Positions 35,320 to 45,407 of a stretch of DNA of 64,000 nucleotides are shown one piece after another. This DNA is from Bacteroidales bacterium (GTDB lineage: Bacteria; Bacteroidota; Bacteroidia; Bacteroidales; UBA932): contig JAFRZX010000165.1 in assembly GCA_017442315.1 (NCBI GenBank), positions 1 to 64,000 of the forward strand. The letters are read 5' to 3'. Numbering within the stretch: the first letter of the stretch is position 1; every line of letters starts with the position of its first letter. Made by a program: the position numbers and the translations under genes. Under the pieces are notes generated by a model that had not been told where the DNA came from, ran no database searches, and was given only the letters and a program-made list of their open reading frames with translations.

Positions 35320-35859
35320 TTAGAATGTGTAACGTGCTGAGATTGAAGGAGCAAATCCAAGAAGACCACCTTTATCAAATATGACGCCTCCTTCCTGACA
35401 CATGATACCTATTGTAGGGCGGAGATCAACAGAAAGCTGAAGCGGGAACCAGAATGTATACTCCAATCCAACCTGTCCCATAACTCCTATCGAAAATGCT
35501 TTCCATGGCTGAAATCCGGTTCCTAAACTGATACCTGGGCCGGCATAGAATCCCCATTCTCCTTTAGATGTCCACTGAGGCTCGAAAATCATAAAGTTGT
35601 AACACCCTGTCAGATTGAGTGTGCCTCCTGGATATACTGTTGAATAAGCATATCCTAGATATGGATTGACTACTTTTTTAGATATAGGTAAACCAACATT
35701 ATATCCAAAACCCAACTCAATAAAATTGCCGCCACCAATTTCATGCTGGTAAACAGCCCCTTCCATAGCTCCCAAACGCAGACCGACTGATTTAGGCTGC
35801 GCTACAGCAGCCACTGTAAAACCAAACAAAACAGCTGCAATTGTCAAAATTCTTTTCAT
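35320..35859 (-). CDS. Small outer-membrane beta-barrel protein, unknown function
   Basis: A 179-residue exported protein with a signal peptide (MKRILTIAAVLFGFTVAAVAQ). The mature part is rich in alternating hydrophobic and aromatic residues with Gly turns (IELGFGYNVG, GEWGFYAGPGISLG, IGVMGQVGLEYTF) and ends ISARYTF with a terminal Phe, a typical outer-membrane barrel signal. About eight strands are likely. Function unknown. It has its own -7 box at 35899-35906, so although it lies behind the pigment cluster it need not be part of it. Confidence 0.72.
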   Translation of the reverse strand: MKRILTIAAVLFGFTVAAVAQPKSVGLRLGAMEGAVYQHEIGGGNFIELGFGYNVGLPISKKVVNPYLGYAYSTVYPGGTLNLTGCYNFMIFEPQWTSKGEWGFYAGPGISLGTGFQPWKAFSIGVMGQVGLEYTFWFPLQLSVDLRPTIGIMCQEGGVIFDKGGLLGFAPSISARYTF

Positions 35860-35898
35860 AATTCAATTATTTTTTAAGGTTAAAATCAAATCAGAATA

Positions 35899-35906
35899 CA
35901 AACTTA
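35899..35906 (-). promoter_or_regulatory. -7 box of the beta-barrel gene
   Basis: TAAGTTTG on the minus strand, 39 bp before the start codon. No clear -33 element. Confidence 0.45.
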
Positions 35907-35929
35907 CATAAAATCTACGAAAAAATATA

Positions 35930-36508
35930 TTATCTGGACAAAAGTTTTTTGTCAGACATTATTTCATATGCTGAGCTCGCCCAGTAGTTACGTAATCCGG
36001 AACCACCAGCTTCACCTGTTGCACGCACCTCTTCAATGACTTTTCGGGTAGCAATATCAAAAACAACGAAATCATATGTTCCAAGTCCCTCATTCTTGTC
36101 AAGAAGCCTGGCAATCATCACTACACCTATCCCGTCCTTATGAGGGAGTTCATATGAGGCTATCATTTCCTCTGAAGGTCTTGATGAAATTTCCAATCTA
36201 TTGACTTTAATTTTTGAAAAGTCAGCGTTTCTTGATTGCTGTACCATTACATCTACGGATTGCTGGACAGTCTTCCCAAAAATACGGGAAACATTATATT
36301 TATCAGATTCAATAGAAAACAAAGTATTGATTCCTATAAAAGCTTTGGTAAAATAATCTTCGCTTTCATAAGCACCTAGAACTCTCACCTCAGAAAAATC
36401 AGCTCCATAAAAATATATCTGCCCAGAGCCATAATCTCTGGCTTCTGAAAAAACAGCCGCAAAGAATATTGCGGCTGAAATCATGAATTTTCTCATAACG
36501 GAAATCAT
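35930..36508 (-). CDS. Exported protein of unknown function
   Basis: A 192-residue protein with a signal peptide (MRKFMISAAIFFAAVFSEA). The mature domain mixes alpha and beta segments, with YGADFSEVRVLG, FSKIKVNRLEISS and YDFVVFDIATRKVIEEV; it resembles small periplasmic domains but I do not recognise a family. The ATG at 36508 overlaps the upstream stop as ATGA; a second Met at 36496 starts the signal peptide more typically. Being coupled to the next gene and 20-40 bp from the pigment operon, it may serve the same envelope system. Confidence 0.65.
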   Translation of the reverse strand: MISVMRKFMISAAIFFAAVFSEARDYGSGQIYFYGADFSEVRVLGAYESEDYFTKAFIGINTLFSIESDKYNVSRIFGKTVQQSVDVMVQQSRNADFSKIKVNRLEISSRPSEEMIASYELPHKDGIGVVMIARLLDKNEGLGTYDFVVFDIATRKVIEEVRATGEAGGSGLRNYWASSAYEIMSDKKLLSR

Positions 36509-37080
36509 GCGTTTTTCTTGACGTATTTCTTCAGAAATGCACCTACTGTATTCCAGGCAACTATCAGACGATCCTTGTCAGAAAAGGCAGAAACGCCCTG
36601 TACTTCATCAACAAGAAGAACGCAGACCACTTCATTTGTCGCATTATCAACCACATACATCTTTGCATTCAAGATAGCTCCACCTGCCGTTGCACTTGAG
36701 AACGGATTGAACATCTGGCCGGCATTGCCAAGATAGATATCACCCATGACCACCTTGAATGTATAATCAGGAGTACCTGCCTGTAGAGGAGTAAGTTTCT
36801 GCTTGGTTGCCAGCATAGGAACACTGCAAGCGAAATTTTCTGACTCAGGCAGAATAAGGGTCTCCCAGTCATTACGGAACTTGTCATCCTTTGATGCAAG
36901 GAAATCAGCTATAGGAGTTCCTTCTACAGAGAGATTTGAGTAATCAAACACCATGTTGTAGGTTCCTCCATTTACAAATACATCCAGAGAACCTGACTCC
37001 AGTCTTACTGGAGACTCCTTCTTTGCCATAGCTGCTACTGAAAGCAATACGCATACGGCTGCTACAAAATACTTTTTCAT
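36505..37080 (-). CDS. Exported protein of unknown function
   Basis: A 191-residue secreted protein with a signal peptide (MKKYFVAAVCVLLSVAAMA). The mature part begins with a beta-rich segment (RLESGSLDVFVNGGTYNMVF), has a conserved-looking FRNDWETLI, and ends in a basic helix, LKKYVKKNA. No family recognised. It lies only 42 bp downstream of the AMP-ligase gene that ends the pigment cluster, with no visible promoter or terminator, and is coupled to the following exported protein through ATGA. Both may be part of the aryl polyene operon, for example as periplasmic or outer-membrane partners. This is inference from position. Confidence 0.65.
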   Translation of the reverse strand: MKKYFVAAVCVLLSVAAMAKKESPVRLESGSLDVFVNGGTYNMVFDYSNLSVEGTPIADFLASKDDKFRNDWETLILPESENFACSVPMLATKQKLTPLQAGTPDYTFKVVMGDIYLGNAGQMFNPFSSATAGGAILNAKMYVVDNATNEVVCVLLVDEVQGVSAFSDKDRLIVAWNTVGAFLKKYVKKNA

Positions 37081-37122
37081 ATTGATATGTTTAAGTGTTA
37101 TGATGGTAAATCTAAGAAATAT

Positions 37123-38418
37123 TTATCTTCTGTCAATGAATTTAATCACTTTTCTACTCATCGGAGGCATCTGCTGACGTGCAATAAGTTCGCTTGGCTT
37201 GAAGACGATATCCGGGGCGACACGAACCTTGGAACGGAATACATCCTTGATCTGCTTTACAAATTCCTCGCTATGATTGGAACTTCCTATGCTTATCTGT
37301 ATCTGGTCTGTTCCTATGGAATTGGTAAATACCTCCACGATATAATTGTCTATTTTAGGAATATTGTCCAATATATCAAAAAGAGCAGGCGGATACAGCG
37401 TCGTTCCCTTGTACTTGATCATCTGTCCCTTGCGTCCTATTACGGAACTGAGCCTGTCAGTGTTCCTTCCGCATCGGCACTGTCCTTCGTACCTTATGCA
37501 TATGTCTCCTGTCTTGAATCTCAACAAAGGCATTCCTTCCACTCCTAAAGTAGTTATCGTTACCTCCCCTGACTCTCCAGGTACAACCGGCTGATTATTC
37601 TCATCCAGGAGTTCCACAATTATCAGATCAGTAGGAATGTGACCACCGCAATGACATTTACATTCAGTAAAAGAAGACTGCATTTCGGTAGAGGCATAAG
37701 TGGAATACAATTCCAGCTGAGGCCATTTTTCCGATATCTTCTGCCCAAGTTTCGTCAGCCTGCCTTCAGGGGTACGCAAAGCTTCTCCAATACATATGGC
37801 TTTACGCAATGAGCATGAATTGTAGTCTATTCCGTTTGCTTCTGCATAATCTATAAGCTTTATCAGAAATGACGGAACTACCATGCAGACAGTAGGACGT
37901 ACTCTGTTTATCGTATCCCATTGCAGTTCCGGAATTCCATTGCCTACACGTACAATTCCAAGTCCAAGTTCTCTTGCACCCATGAAATAAGCCAATCCAG
38001 CCATGAAGCGTCTGTCAATTGTAGTCATCAGCTGCATTATATCGCCCTTTTGAAGTCCTGCCATGGTAAAGGATGAAGCTTCGTTATATGCAAGACGCTG
38101 AAGGTCATTTTCTGTAAGCGCAAAAGTGACCGGATCTCCAAGAGTACCGGAGGTCGTCACGTAATCTATAATATCCTCTCCCGGTACACAGATGAAATCA
38201 CTGCTGCGTAACTGAAGATCCTGCTTGGTAGTGACAGGAAGTTTCCGAAGGTCCTCAATAGTATGTATTTCAGATATATCTATACCTTCCTTCTCAAACA
38301 TTTCCTTATAAAAGGCTGACTTTTCTGCAATGTAGCTCAAAGTTTCAGCCAATCTTGCCTCCTGAAATGAACGTATCTCGTCAGGAGACTTCATGTGAAG
38401 TCCGTTATTCCGTATCAT
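37123..38418 (-). CDS. AMP-forming ligase, PaaK-like (aryl polyene starter activation)
   Basis: A 431-residue adenylate-forming enzyme related to phenylacetate-CoA ligase. YVTTSGTLGDPVTF is the ATP-binding P-loop-like motif, YSTYASTEM the A5 motif and FKTGDICIRY the A7 motif; the C-terminal small domain is complete. A Cys-rich insertion (CKCHCGG, then CRCGR) may bind zinc as in PaaK-like relatives. In aryl polyene pathways such a ligase activates 4-hydroxycinnamate or a similar acid to load the ACP. I chose the ATG at 38418, which overlaps the stop of the upstream gene by 14 bp; the longer frame lies inside that gene. Confidence 0.8.
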   Translation of the reverse strand: MIRNNGLHMKSPDEIRSFQEARLAETLSYIAEKSAFYKEMFEKEGIDISEIHTIEDLRKLPVTTKQDLQLRSSDFICVPGEDIIDYVTTSGTLGDPVTFALTENDLQRLAYNEASSFTMAGLQKGDIMQLMTTIDRRFMAGLAYFMGARELGLGIVRVGNGIPELQWDTINRVRPTVCMVVPSFLIKLIDYAEANGIDYNSCSLRKAICIGEALRTPEGRLTKLGQKISEKWPQLELYSTYASTEMQSSFTECKCHCGGHIPTDLIIVELLDENNQPVVPGESGEVTITTLGVEGMPLLRFKTGDICIRYEGQCRCGRNTDRLSSVIGRKGQMIKYKGTTLYPPALFDILDNIPKIDNYIVEVFTNSIGTDQIQISIGSSNHSEEFVKQIKDVFRSKVRVAPDIVFKPSELIARQQMPPMSRKVIKFIDRR

Positions 38419-40090
38419 ATCTGTATATTTTATCCTCAATGTATTCTTTCTGACGCACCCGTGGAATCTCCATTTGTAGTGCCTTGTTCCAGAAACTGAC
38501 AGCTTTTCCAATATCACCGCGCATCAGATGATAATCCCCTACAATATCATAAGTTTCATAAAAAAACGGGTTAAGGTCAATGAAATCAAGCAATTCCCAC
38601 TCTGGCATGTGCCTATGCGATTTTACGGCATCCCGTATTTCCGAACTCTTGTGTCGATAGTCAAGCACACGCTTATAATCAGCTTCAATAAAAGAAGCAT
38701 CCGGTTCAATCATAAGTGACATGTCCGAGAGCGTACAGCCACGGGAATCAGACGCAAAGACCTCAGCAAGATCATAACAAAGGTATGCACCAGACTGCCA
38801 AGGTTCCGTAGAGACCCACATCTTCAACTGCGAAGGCTGAAAGACAACAGAATGATGTGCAATATCATGGTTCAAGGATTTTTCATTTGTAAATCCTATG
38901 TTTTTCCCGGAGAGTCCCATACGGTCCCTGAGGACTTCTACAGCCATTACAGGGTCAAGAGGAGGCATGGAATCGATCAGTTCTTTCAATCGGGCCATCC
39001 TGTAAGGACTGTCTGTAGTAGCGATATTATCAGAATTAGCCGGATCTTCAGCAAATTCATCCGACTGATAATGATTGGTACATAGAACTTGACAGTCATA
39101 TCCCTTATAGATAGCCTGCACTTCAGGCGTCTTTTCTATAACTGCTGCACAACCATCTTCAGCTGAAGCTACAAGAATGGATTCTGACACGAATATCTCT
39201 GCCTCCTGAGCAATCTGACATGCCTGATCGATGGTCCCGGCATACTGAAGAATACGCCTGGCCAGAATTGAAATAGGCATGGCTGAAGCCACAGGTACTG
39301 CTCCTTTAGCGGCATTAAGAGTCACTGTAAGCCCCTTTTCGTTCATCCCGGACACGACTCCTGTCATACCAGGCCACGATACAGAGACATAGTTATACCC
39401 GTTATCGGGATTTACGAAAAGCACTTGTCTGTTACGTGCAAAATCATCGCCTACCCAAAAGTCAAAGTTTCTGCCCACAATCAAAGAAGAATCTGCACTA
39501 TGCCTGCCCCATACGGCAAAAGAACTGCATCCTACGAGCATATATTCCTGCATCATATGCCCTATGTCATGAGCTGCATGATAATGCATCTGTCTTTCAT
39601 AAGGCGTTCCGAATATATCATGATCATGGGAGCATGAAAGCGCCAATGCAGAAATCTCCTCTCTGTTTTCCAGCGGTACGTGATCTGCCATATTGCGGTT
39701 GAAGATTTCAAGAAAGGCGCGGAGAAAGTGCAGGTAACCTTCAGAAGGTATCATCCTGCGTATCTGCCCGACAAAAGCATCTTCTTGAAAATACAGAAGA
39801 TCTTCAGCCATTACGCCGTATGCCGCACCACGCTCTACGGATGACCCTTCCAGCACGCACTCCCATAGTCCGTATTCATTAAGAAACAATGAATTGCTGC
39901 CACAGACCCGAAGTGAATCCTCTTTAACAGACAAACGATAATCATCCGGATCCACAGCAAGAGAAGGCTCCTGCATGTCAGCAGATGCATAAAGCACATA
40001 TCCATAAAGAAAAAAGGCCGTCAGGATACATATGAGGGAGACCAAGAGCACCGCAATGGTCTTGAGAAATATCTTCAGAAGTCTAAGCAT
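38405..40090 (-). CDS. C45-type Ntn acyltransferase/hydrolase with membrane anchor
   Basis: A 561-residue protein with an N-terminal membrane segment (residues 7-32), then a domain of the acyl-CoA:6-aminopenicillanate acyltransferase (C45) family. Cys188 in MLVGCSSFAVWG is the expected autocatalytic nucleophile; GRNFDFW and GMNEKGLTVTLNA are typical of Ntn folds. The C-terminal 80 residues look like TPR-type helices. Related genes occur in Bacteroidota pigment clusters. A role in acyl transfer to or from the aryl polyene at the membrane is plausible but unproven. It overlaps both neighbours (14 and 8 bp). Confidence 0.78.
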   Translation of the reverse strand: MLRLLKIFLKTIAVLLVSLICILTAFFLYGYVLYASADMQEPSLAVDPDDYRLSVKEDSLRVCGSNSLFLNEYGLWECVLEGSSVERGAAYGVMAEDLLYFQEDAFVGQIRRMIPSEGYLHFLRAFLEIFNRNMADHVPLENREEISALALSCSHDHDIFGTPYERQMHYHAAHDIGHMMQEYMLVGCSSFAVWGRHSADSSLIVGRNFDFWVGDDFARNRQVLFVNPDNGYNYVSVSWPGMTGVVSGMNEKGLTVTLNAAKGAVPVASAMPISILARRILQYAGTIDQACQIAQEAEIFVSESILVASAEDGCAAVIEKTPEVQAIYKGYDCQVLCTNHYQSDEFAEDPANSDNIATTDSPYRMARLKELIDSMPPLDPVMAVEVLRDRMGLSGKNIGFTNEKSLNHDIAHHSVVFQPSQLKMWVSTEPWQSGAYLCYDLAEVFASDSRGCTLSDMSLMIEPDASFIEADYKRVLDYRHKSSEIRDAVKSHRHMPEWELLDFIDLNPFFYETYDIVGDYHLMRGDIGKAVSFWNKALQMEIPRVRQKEYIEDKIYRYDTE

Positions 40091-41579
40091 TTCCTATCTT
40101 TTTGGCAAGGTATTCTGTTCCAAGGAATTCCGAACACGTCACAGCAGCAGATACAGCAACACCTATACATCCATGCACATTGAGATTCTGTCCTGTAATG
40201 AAAAGGTTGGAAACCTTGGTCCTGGATGGCAGATGACAGACAACAGGATTATTATAATTCTTAACTATGCCGTAAGCACTGCCTTGAGGTGTAAGAGTAT
40301 AATCTCTGTATGTAAGAGGAGAAGCAGTATGTACAGCATGTATGCAACCGCGCAGTTCAGGAATCCACCTGCAAGCGAAATCTATCATCCTCTGTGCATA
40401 CTTTTCCTTGAAATCAACATAATCGTCCCCTCTTCTTCCGACATGAGTGTCACTCCATTTTTCCATCTGTGAAGCAATCATAGGAGTCAGCAAGGTCACT
40501 ACATCTGTGTATTGACTGCCTTCCTTAGGCTGCATGCATACCAGCATTGACCTCAATTCATCATTCATACAATCCTGATGCGCTGACCACACGGAAGGAG
40601 TATCATACAGATACATATTGGTACCTTTGTATTTAAAGGTATCCGGCTTCAAGAGCAGATATGTGGTAAATATACCATATGAGTTCTCCAATGAGTTCAC
40701 ACGAGTAAAATAAGCTTTCTTGATAACTGTATTATTCTCAAGCAGGCTCAATGTGACAGACGGATGTATGGCGGAAATCACATTGGCTGCCATAATGCGG
40801 TGCTGGCCGTTAACTTCCACCCATTCAGCCTTATCTCCCTCAAGGTGGATCCCTGTAACTTCTGATGAAGTATACACCTCTCCCCCATTTGCTCTTATGA
40901 CATCGGCAAAAGCATCAGCAACATGTTGAGTTCCACCGACAAAACTGTAAGAACCTTCTATATTGGAGTGATTCACCATGGCATGCTCGTATACAGATGA
41001 CTTATCCGGATGACCAGCATATTGTGAAATACTGCCGGCAAGGACATTCCTGAGTCGCTGATCTGATATCATGCGGGCTATTTCATCATAAATCGATTGA
41101 CCCATGAATTCTATTCCTCCACTGGACAGGAGTCCCTGGCGAAGCACCTGAGGCGTAATGACTCCTCCGACCTTCCTGAGCATGTCACAATAATCGGCAA
41201 GCCCTTCCCTCTGATCAGGGAAACTCCGGGATAGAGTTTCCTGAAAGGCATCATATCCCATTGCATGAGCATAGCATTTACCGTCTGAAAAGCATATCTT
41301 ATCAAACGCATCTTCATCAAGACGCCTGAGTCTGATCTTATCCAGCACGCCAAAATACTTGAAGTACTGATTCATCGTCTGTCCTGGAGCAAGACTGCCG
41401 ACATAATGAATACCGGTATCCAAAGTATACCGGCCACGTTTGAATGACTGGAAACATCCTCCTATGACACTATGCCTTTCCAACACACATACACTCATTC
41501 CCTCCTTGCTAAGGATAGAGCCGCATGCAAGTCCTCCAAGTCCGCTTCCTATTATTACGACATCATATCTGTCCTTCAT
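40083..41579 (-). CDS. FAD-dependent oxidoreductase, phytoene desaturase/retinol saturase-like
   Basis: A 498-residue flavoprotein. The FAD motif VVIIGSGLGGLACG (about residues 7-20) and LERHSVIGGC are followed by GRYTLDTGIHYVG and a C-terminal FITGQNLNVHGCIGVAVSA, as in the carotenoid isomerase/RetSat group. Such enzymes desaturate, saturate or isomerise conjugated polyenes, so this one may adjust the double bonds of the aryl polyene. It overlaps the C45 gene by 8 bp and lies 3 bp after the large pump fusion. The direction of the redox step is unknown. Confidence 0.85.
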   Translation of the reverse strand: MKDRYDVVIIGSGLGGLACGSILSKEGMSVCVLERHSVIGGCFQSFKRGRYTLDTGIHYVGSLAPGQTMNQYFKYFGVLDKIRLRRLDEDAFDKICFSDGKCYAHAMGYDAFQETLSRSFPDQREGLADYCDMLRKVGGVITPQVLRQGLLSSGGIEFMGQSIYDEIARMISDQRLRNVLAGSISQYAGHPDKSSVYEHAMVNHSNIEGSYSFVGGTQHVADAFADVIRANGGEVYTSSEVTGIHLEGDKAEWVEVNGQHRIMAANVISAIHPSVTLSLLENNTVIKKAYFTRVNSLENSYGIFTTYLLLKPDTFKYKGTNMYLYDTPSVWSAHQDCMNDELRSMLVCMQPKEGSQYTDVVTLLTPMIASQMEKWSDTHVGRRGDDYVDFKEKYAQRMIDFACRWIPELRGCIHAVHTASPLTYRDYTLTPQGSAYGIVKNYNNPVVCHLPSRTKVSNLFITGQNLNVHGCIGVAVSAAVTCSEFLGTEYLAKKIGNA

Positions 41580-41582
41580 AAT

Positions 41583-44500
41583 CTAATTTCTTTTTCTGAA
41601 TACATAAAGCATTTCCGAAGTACCTTCATCGCATTTCCTCATCTTCAGATCCAGATTGTTCCTTTCGGCAAAATCCTGCATCCATGACTTGCTGACCCAT
41701 GTAAGATTGTTTTCGGAACGATTGAAATTCAATATCTTTACAGACCACTTCTCAGTATTTATTATACGGCCATGCTGCTCATCTGAAACATCTCCGTCAC
41801 GAACTATCAGCATACCACCTGGGTTCAGCACGGCAAGACAATTTTCCAGAACCTTCTCCTGTGACATTTCATCCACATAATGCAGACTGTCATTGAAAAG
41901 GAATACATCTGACTGAGGCATGACACATGTTGTCATATCCGCACATTCAAAACTGATGTTACCTCTGTGAATCAAGAAGCTGTTGGCAGCAAGATCTATC
42001 TTATCTCTGTCATAATCGATACCATGTACTTTTCTGGAAGGTCCCAGCAGTGAAAGCATGAAACTCATCTGTCCATATCCGCACCCGACATCTGTAATTA
42101 CAGCATCACGAGGTATCAATGTATCCCATAAGGCATACCAGCCGTCTATCCTGGACTTGATCCTTACATACCACTCTATTACAGGTCCCTTGAAAATATA
42201 GTTCTTTACCAAGGCATCGCGGAAATAAGGATTATTGACTCTTCCGAACTCTTTATCAAGACGTTCGCACTGTTCTATGAAAAATCTCCGATATGACCTG
42301 GCCTGCTCCTGATACGTTTCACCAAACGATCCGTCTCCATATGGGATCCTCTTAAGGATACGCGTTACAGCATCACCATGCTTTATATAGAATCCCTGTT
42401 TCTTGGAGCAGAACTGTCCTGCTCCATATATAGCTATCGGTACAATATCCAGCTGAAGTTCCTTTGCAAGATAAAAAGCCCCTTTATGGAAACGCAGAAT
42501 AGAGCAATCGGCAGACCTTGTACCTTCGGGGAACACCAAGACGGAATAGCCTTCATCAACCCGTTCCTTCAACCTGTCCACAAGACTCTCATATCCATCA
42601 GCCGTATGATAATAGTCGGCATACCTGACTATCTTTCCGAAGAAAGGAGAATTCCATACCCAGTCATTCGTAAGCATTATGATCTTCGGATGAGTGGAAA
42701 GCATCAGCAGGATATCAACGAATGACTGATGGTTAGCTATGATTACAGCAGGTTTCTCAAAAGTCTCTCCATATGGATTCAGACGTTTTGTCTTGACTGT
42801 GAACATAGTATTCATGAATATCCGCGTTATCCAATAAAGAAGATGATGGAAAGACATCTTTTTCCTCTTCCTGTCCATCGGCAGGACATAGAGCAGAATC
42901 CTGTAAACCCTGGCAATGACACAGCCTATGAAGAAATATACAAAAGCATAGACAGTATTCAGAATAGCCGGCAAAGTATAAGGGAACCCACCCTTTGATG
43001 CTGGCCTGGATATGAAAAGTCTGAACAGGAACGGCTGCACTGTATATGAAACAAGCACCACAACAGCAAGGCCAAGTACTGATACTACAGCTATGGACTT
43101 GAGAGCCGGATGTTCAGCAAAGATCATGGATCCCATACCGACAATAGTAGTGAAGGCAGAGAAGAATATAGCAGTCTTATGGGATTCCAAGGCCTTTCTT
43201 CCATCACGGTATTCCTGCATAAGACCATCCATGATGAAAATGCTGAAATCGTCGCCAATACCAAAGATGAATGTCGCAAGAATTATATTCACTATATTGA
43301 ACTCTATGCCTGCTACTGCCATGAAACCAAGAATTATGACCCAGCTTATACACATCGGCAGGAAAGACAGTAACGCAAGTTCAATACGCCCGTAAGAAAG
43401 CAGAAGTGCCAGAAATACTATAAGGGAGGATATCAAAAGGATAAAATCAAAGTCTTCGCTTGTATCTGACACCATTTTCGAGGAGAACCATGCACGGTCT
43501 ATTACAGATATGCCACCTATCTGATCCATCATTGCATATACCTCTTCTTTCTGTGCATCATCTATCCTGATGCGGCTCAGAAGCAATGTCGTACCATCTT
43601 CCATTGGATTTATCCAATCGGATAAAGCAGGAACCTGACTGATCACCTCATCGGAATAATCACATATCCTGTAATCCTTATAAAGGATATCAGACAGACC
43701 TGAAAAAGCATTCTTTCGAAATCCGCAGCTTACTGCAGCTTTTTCAACAGAATCCATAACCTGTTCCCTGCGATCCTCCCAGAAAGCATTCCATTTTTCA
43801 ATCCTTTCCCGCTGATGGTCAGGAGACAGAACAAAATCCTTTACTGAGACATAATCGGTCAGTCGTCCTTCACCCTGCATTGCAAGGACGAGGCTGTCAA
43901 GACGTAAATATGCATCAGAAGCATCTCCAAGATCGGCAGAAGAACATGCAATCAGAACCTCTCCGCTGCTGTCAATGGTATATCGGCTCAATTTTTCCTC
44001 TGCCTCCACAATATGCTCTGGCATGAAATTGATATTGGCCATATCATCATCAAAGGATACATTCCGATAAAAGAATAGAGAGACTACAGCCAGCACAGCT
44101 ATAATGGCTATCAGCCATTTCCTGTCTTCGTAATGCACTGCATTCGCCTTTTCAATCAACTTCAGAAGCGGTCTATCACCGGATGATTCCGACTTATTGA
44201 TAAAATGCGGCAGGAATACAAGACAGAATAATGCTGTACCGATAAGGGCAAATACAGCAAATAAGCCCATATCATGAAGAAGCGGAGAATTTGTGAAGAT
44301 CAGAGCTGCAAATGCACCGATAGTAGTGAATGATCCGATTGTAAGCGGATATGCCAGATCGCGGATAATCTGTCTCGGATCATGGGTATGATTACTATGT
44401 GAAACAACATGAATAGAATAGCTCAACGATATTCCCAACACTACGGAACCGGCTCCCACGGCAATGGCAGATACATATCCCTGAACAAAATATATCATGG

Positions 44501-45407
44501 CCAAAGCGAAAAGGGCACCGAAAACAGGTGGTAGGATTATCAGCGGCACAGTCCTACGGTTTCGGAAAGACAGAAAGATTACCGCTATTATCAGCAACAT
44601 GGCAAGACTCAATGTGACACCTGTATCATGTTTGATCTGCCGGGCATTATACACAGCTACAATCGGTCCCCCGATGCAATCCACACTGACACCATAACTC
44701 TCGGAGATAACAGCAGCCATATCTTCCAGAGCCGAAACCATAACGGCATTGTCTCCCGTACTTCCCATACCGAAAGAAGGATCAGCAAACATGAGCATGA
44801 CTGCCATGTCTTTTGAAAAGATATGACCTGCATACATTTCATATTCCATATCACCACTGAATCTCTCGAAACGTCTCATCAGATGGGTTCCGATTGAAAG
44901 CGGATCTCTCATAACGACATCCTTCAGGATCATTCCGGAAGGAGAGGTCACGAGAGTGAATGTCTGACGCACAGCATCTTCAACAGCATCTTCAGTAAGA
45001 CATGAATCTATTCGTTCATAATCTGAATCCTCAAGGAACAAAGGCAGATATTCATATATGAAATCCACGCTGCTTCCGACTATGGATTCATCTGCCCCAC
45101 GCGTAACTGAAGCCAATAATCCTTTCCCTATGAGAGTATCCAGGCTATCGGCAAATGCTTCACCTGCCTCTATCATGGTATCGGGATCATCTCCGCTTAC
45201 CATAATCACGATCCTGTCCTTGATCCTGATATTGTCGAACACAGCGGAAGACTCTTCATCCTCTCCAAAAAAAGTGGAAATGTTTTCGTTGAAATCCACC
45301 TTAAATGCAAAAAAACCAGACAGAACGACCAAGACAGCCATAAAGCCATACAGGACCTTCCTATGCTTTGCAAACCAATCGTATATGATAATGAATAACT
45401 TAACCAT
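41583..45407 (-). CDS. MMPL/RND exporter fused to PlsC acyltransferase and SAM methyltransferase
   Basis: A 1274-residue, three-part polypeptide. Residues 1-850 form an RND/MMPL exporter: a first helix (about 14-36), large periplasmic loop, helices around 255-410, a second loop and helices around 620-800. Residues about 870-1080 are a PlsC-type acyltransferase with NHQSFVD (His893) and FPEGTRS (near 960). Residues about 1095-1270 are a class I SAM methyltransferase starting DVGCGYGQMSF (near 1107) with FNDSLHYVDE. In other aryl polyene clusters these functions tend to be separate genes. The fusion would place acylation, methylation and export of the pigment on one membrane protein. The frame is continuous with no stop or shift. 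Confidence 0.88.
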   Translation of the reverse strand: MVKLFIIIYDWFAKHRKVLYGFMAVLVVLSGFFAFKVDFNENISTFFGEDEESSAVFDNIRIKDRIVIMVSGDDPDTMIEAGEAFADSLDTLIGKGLLASVTRGADESIVGSSVDFIYEYLPLFLEDSDYERIDSCLTEDAVEDAVRQTFTLVTSPSGMILKDVVMRDPLSIGTHLMRRFERFSGDMEYEMYAGHIFSKDMAVMLMFADPSFGMGSTGDNAVMVSALEDMAAVISESYGVSVDCIGGPIVAVYNARQIKHDTGVTLSLAMLLIIAVIFLSFRNRRTVPLIILPPVFGALFALAMIYFVQGYVSAIAVGAGSVVLGISLSYSIHVVSHSNHTHDPRQIIRDLAYPLTIGSFTTIGAFAALIFTNSPLLHDMGLFAVFALIGTALFCLVFLPHFINKSESSGDRPLLKLIEKANAVHYEDRKWLIAIIAVLAVVSLFFYRNVSFDDDMANINFMPEHIVEAEEKLSRYTIDSSGEVLIACSSADLGDASDAYLRLDSLVLAMQGEGRLTDYVSVKDFVLSPDHQRERIEKWNAFWEDRREQVMDSVEKAAVSCGFRKNAFSGLSDILYKDYRICDYSDEVISQVPALSDWINPMEDGTTLLLSRIRIDDAQKEEVYAMMDQIGGISVIDRAWFSSKMVSDTSEDFDFILLISSLIVFLALLLSYGRIELALLSFLPMCISWVIILGFMAVAGIEFNIVNIILATFIFGIGDDFSIFIMDGLMQEYRDGRKALESHKTAIFFSAFTTIVGMGSMIFAEHPALKSIAVVSVLGLAVVVLVSYTVQPFLFRLFISRPASKGGFPYTLPAILNTVYAFVYFFIGCVIARVYRILLYVLPMDRKRKKMSFHHLLYWITRIFMNTMFTVKTKRLNPYGETFEKPAVIIANHQSFVDILLMLSTHPKIIMLTNDWVWNSPFFGKIVRYADYYHTADGYESLVDRLKERVDEGYSVLVFPEGTRSADCSILRFHKGAFYLAKELQLDIVPIAIYGAGQFCSKKQGFYIKHGDAVTRILKRIPYGDGSFGETYQEQARSYRRFFIEQCERLDKEFGRVNNPYFRDALVKNYIFKGPVIEWYVRIKSRIDGWYALWDTLIPRDAVITDVGCGYGQMSFMLSLLGPSRKVHGIDYDRDKIDLAANSFLIHRGNISFECADMTTCVMPQSDVFLFNDSLHYVDEMSQEKVLENCLAVLNPGGMLIVRDGDVSDEQHGRIINTEKWSVKILNFNRSENNLTWVSKSWMQDFAERNNLDLKMRKCDEGTSEMLYVFRKRN

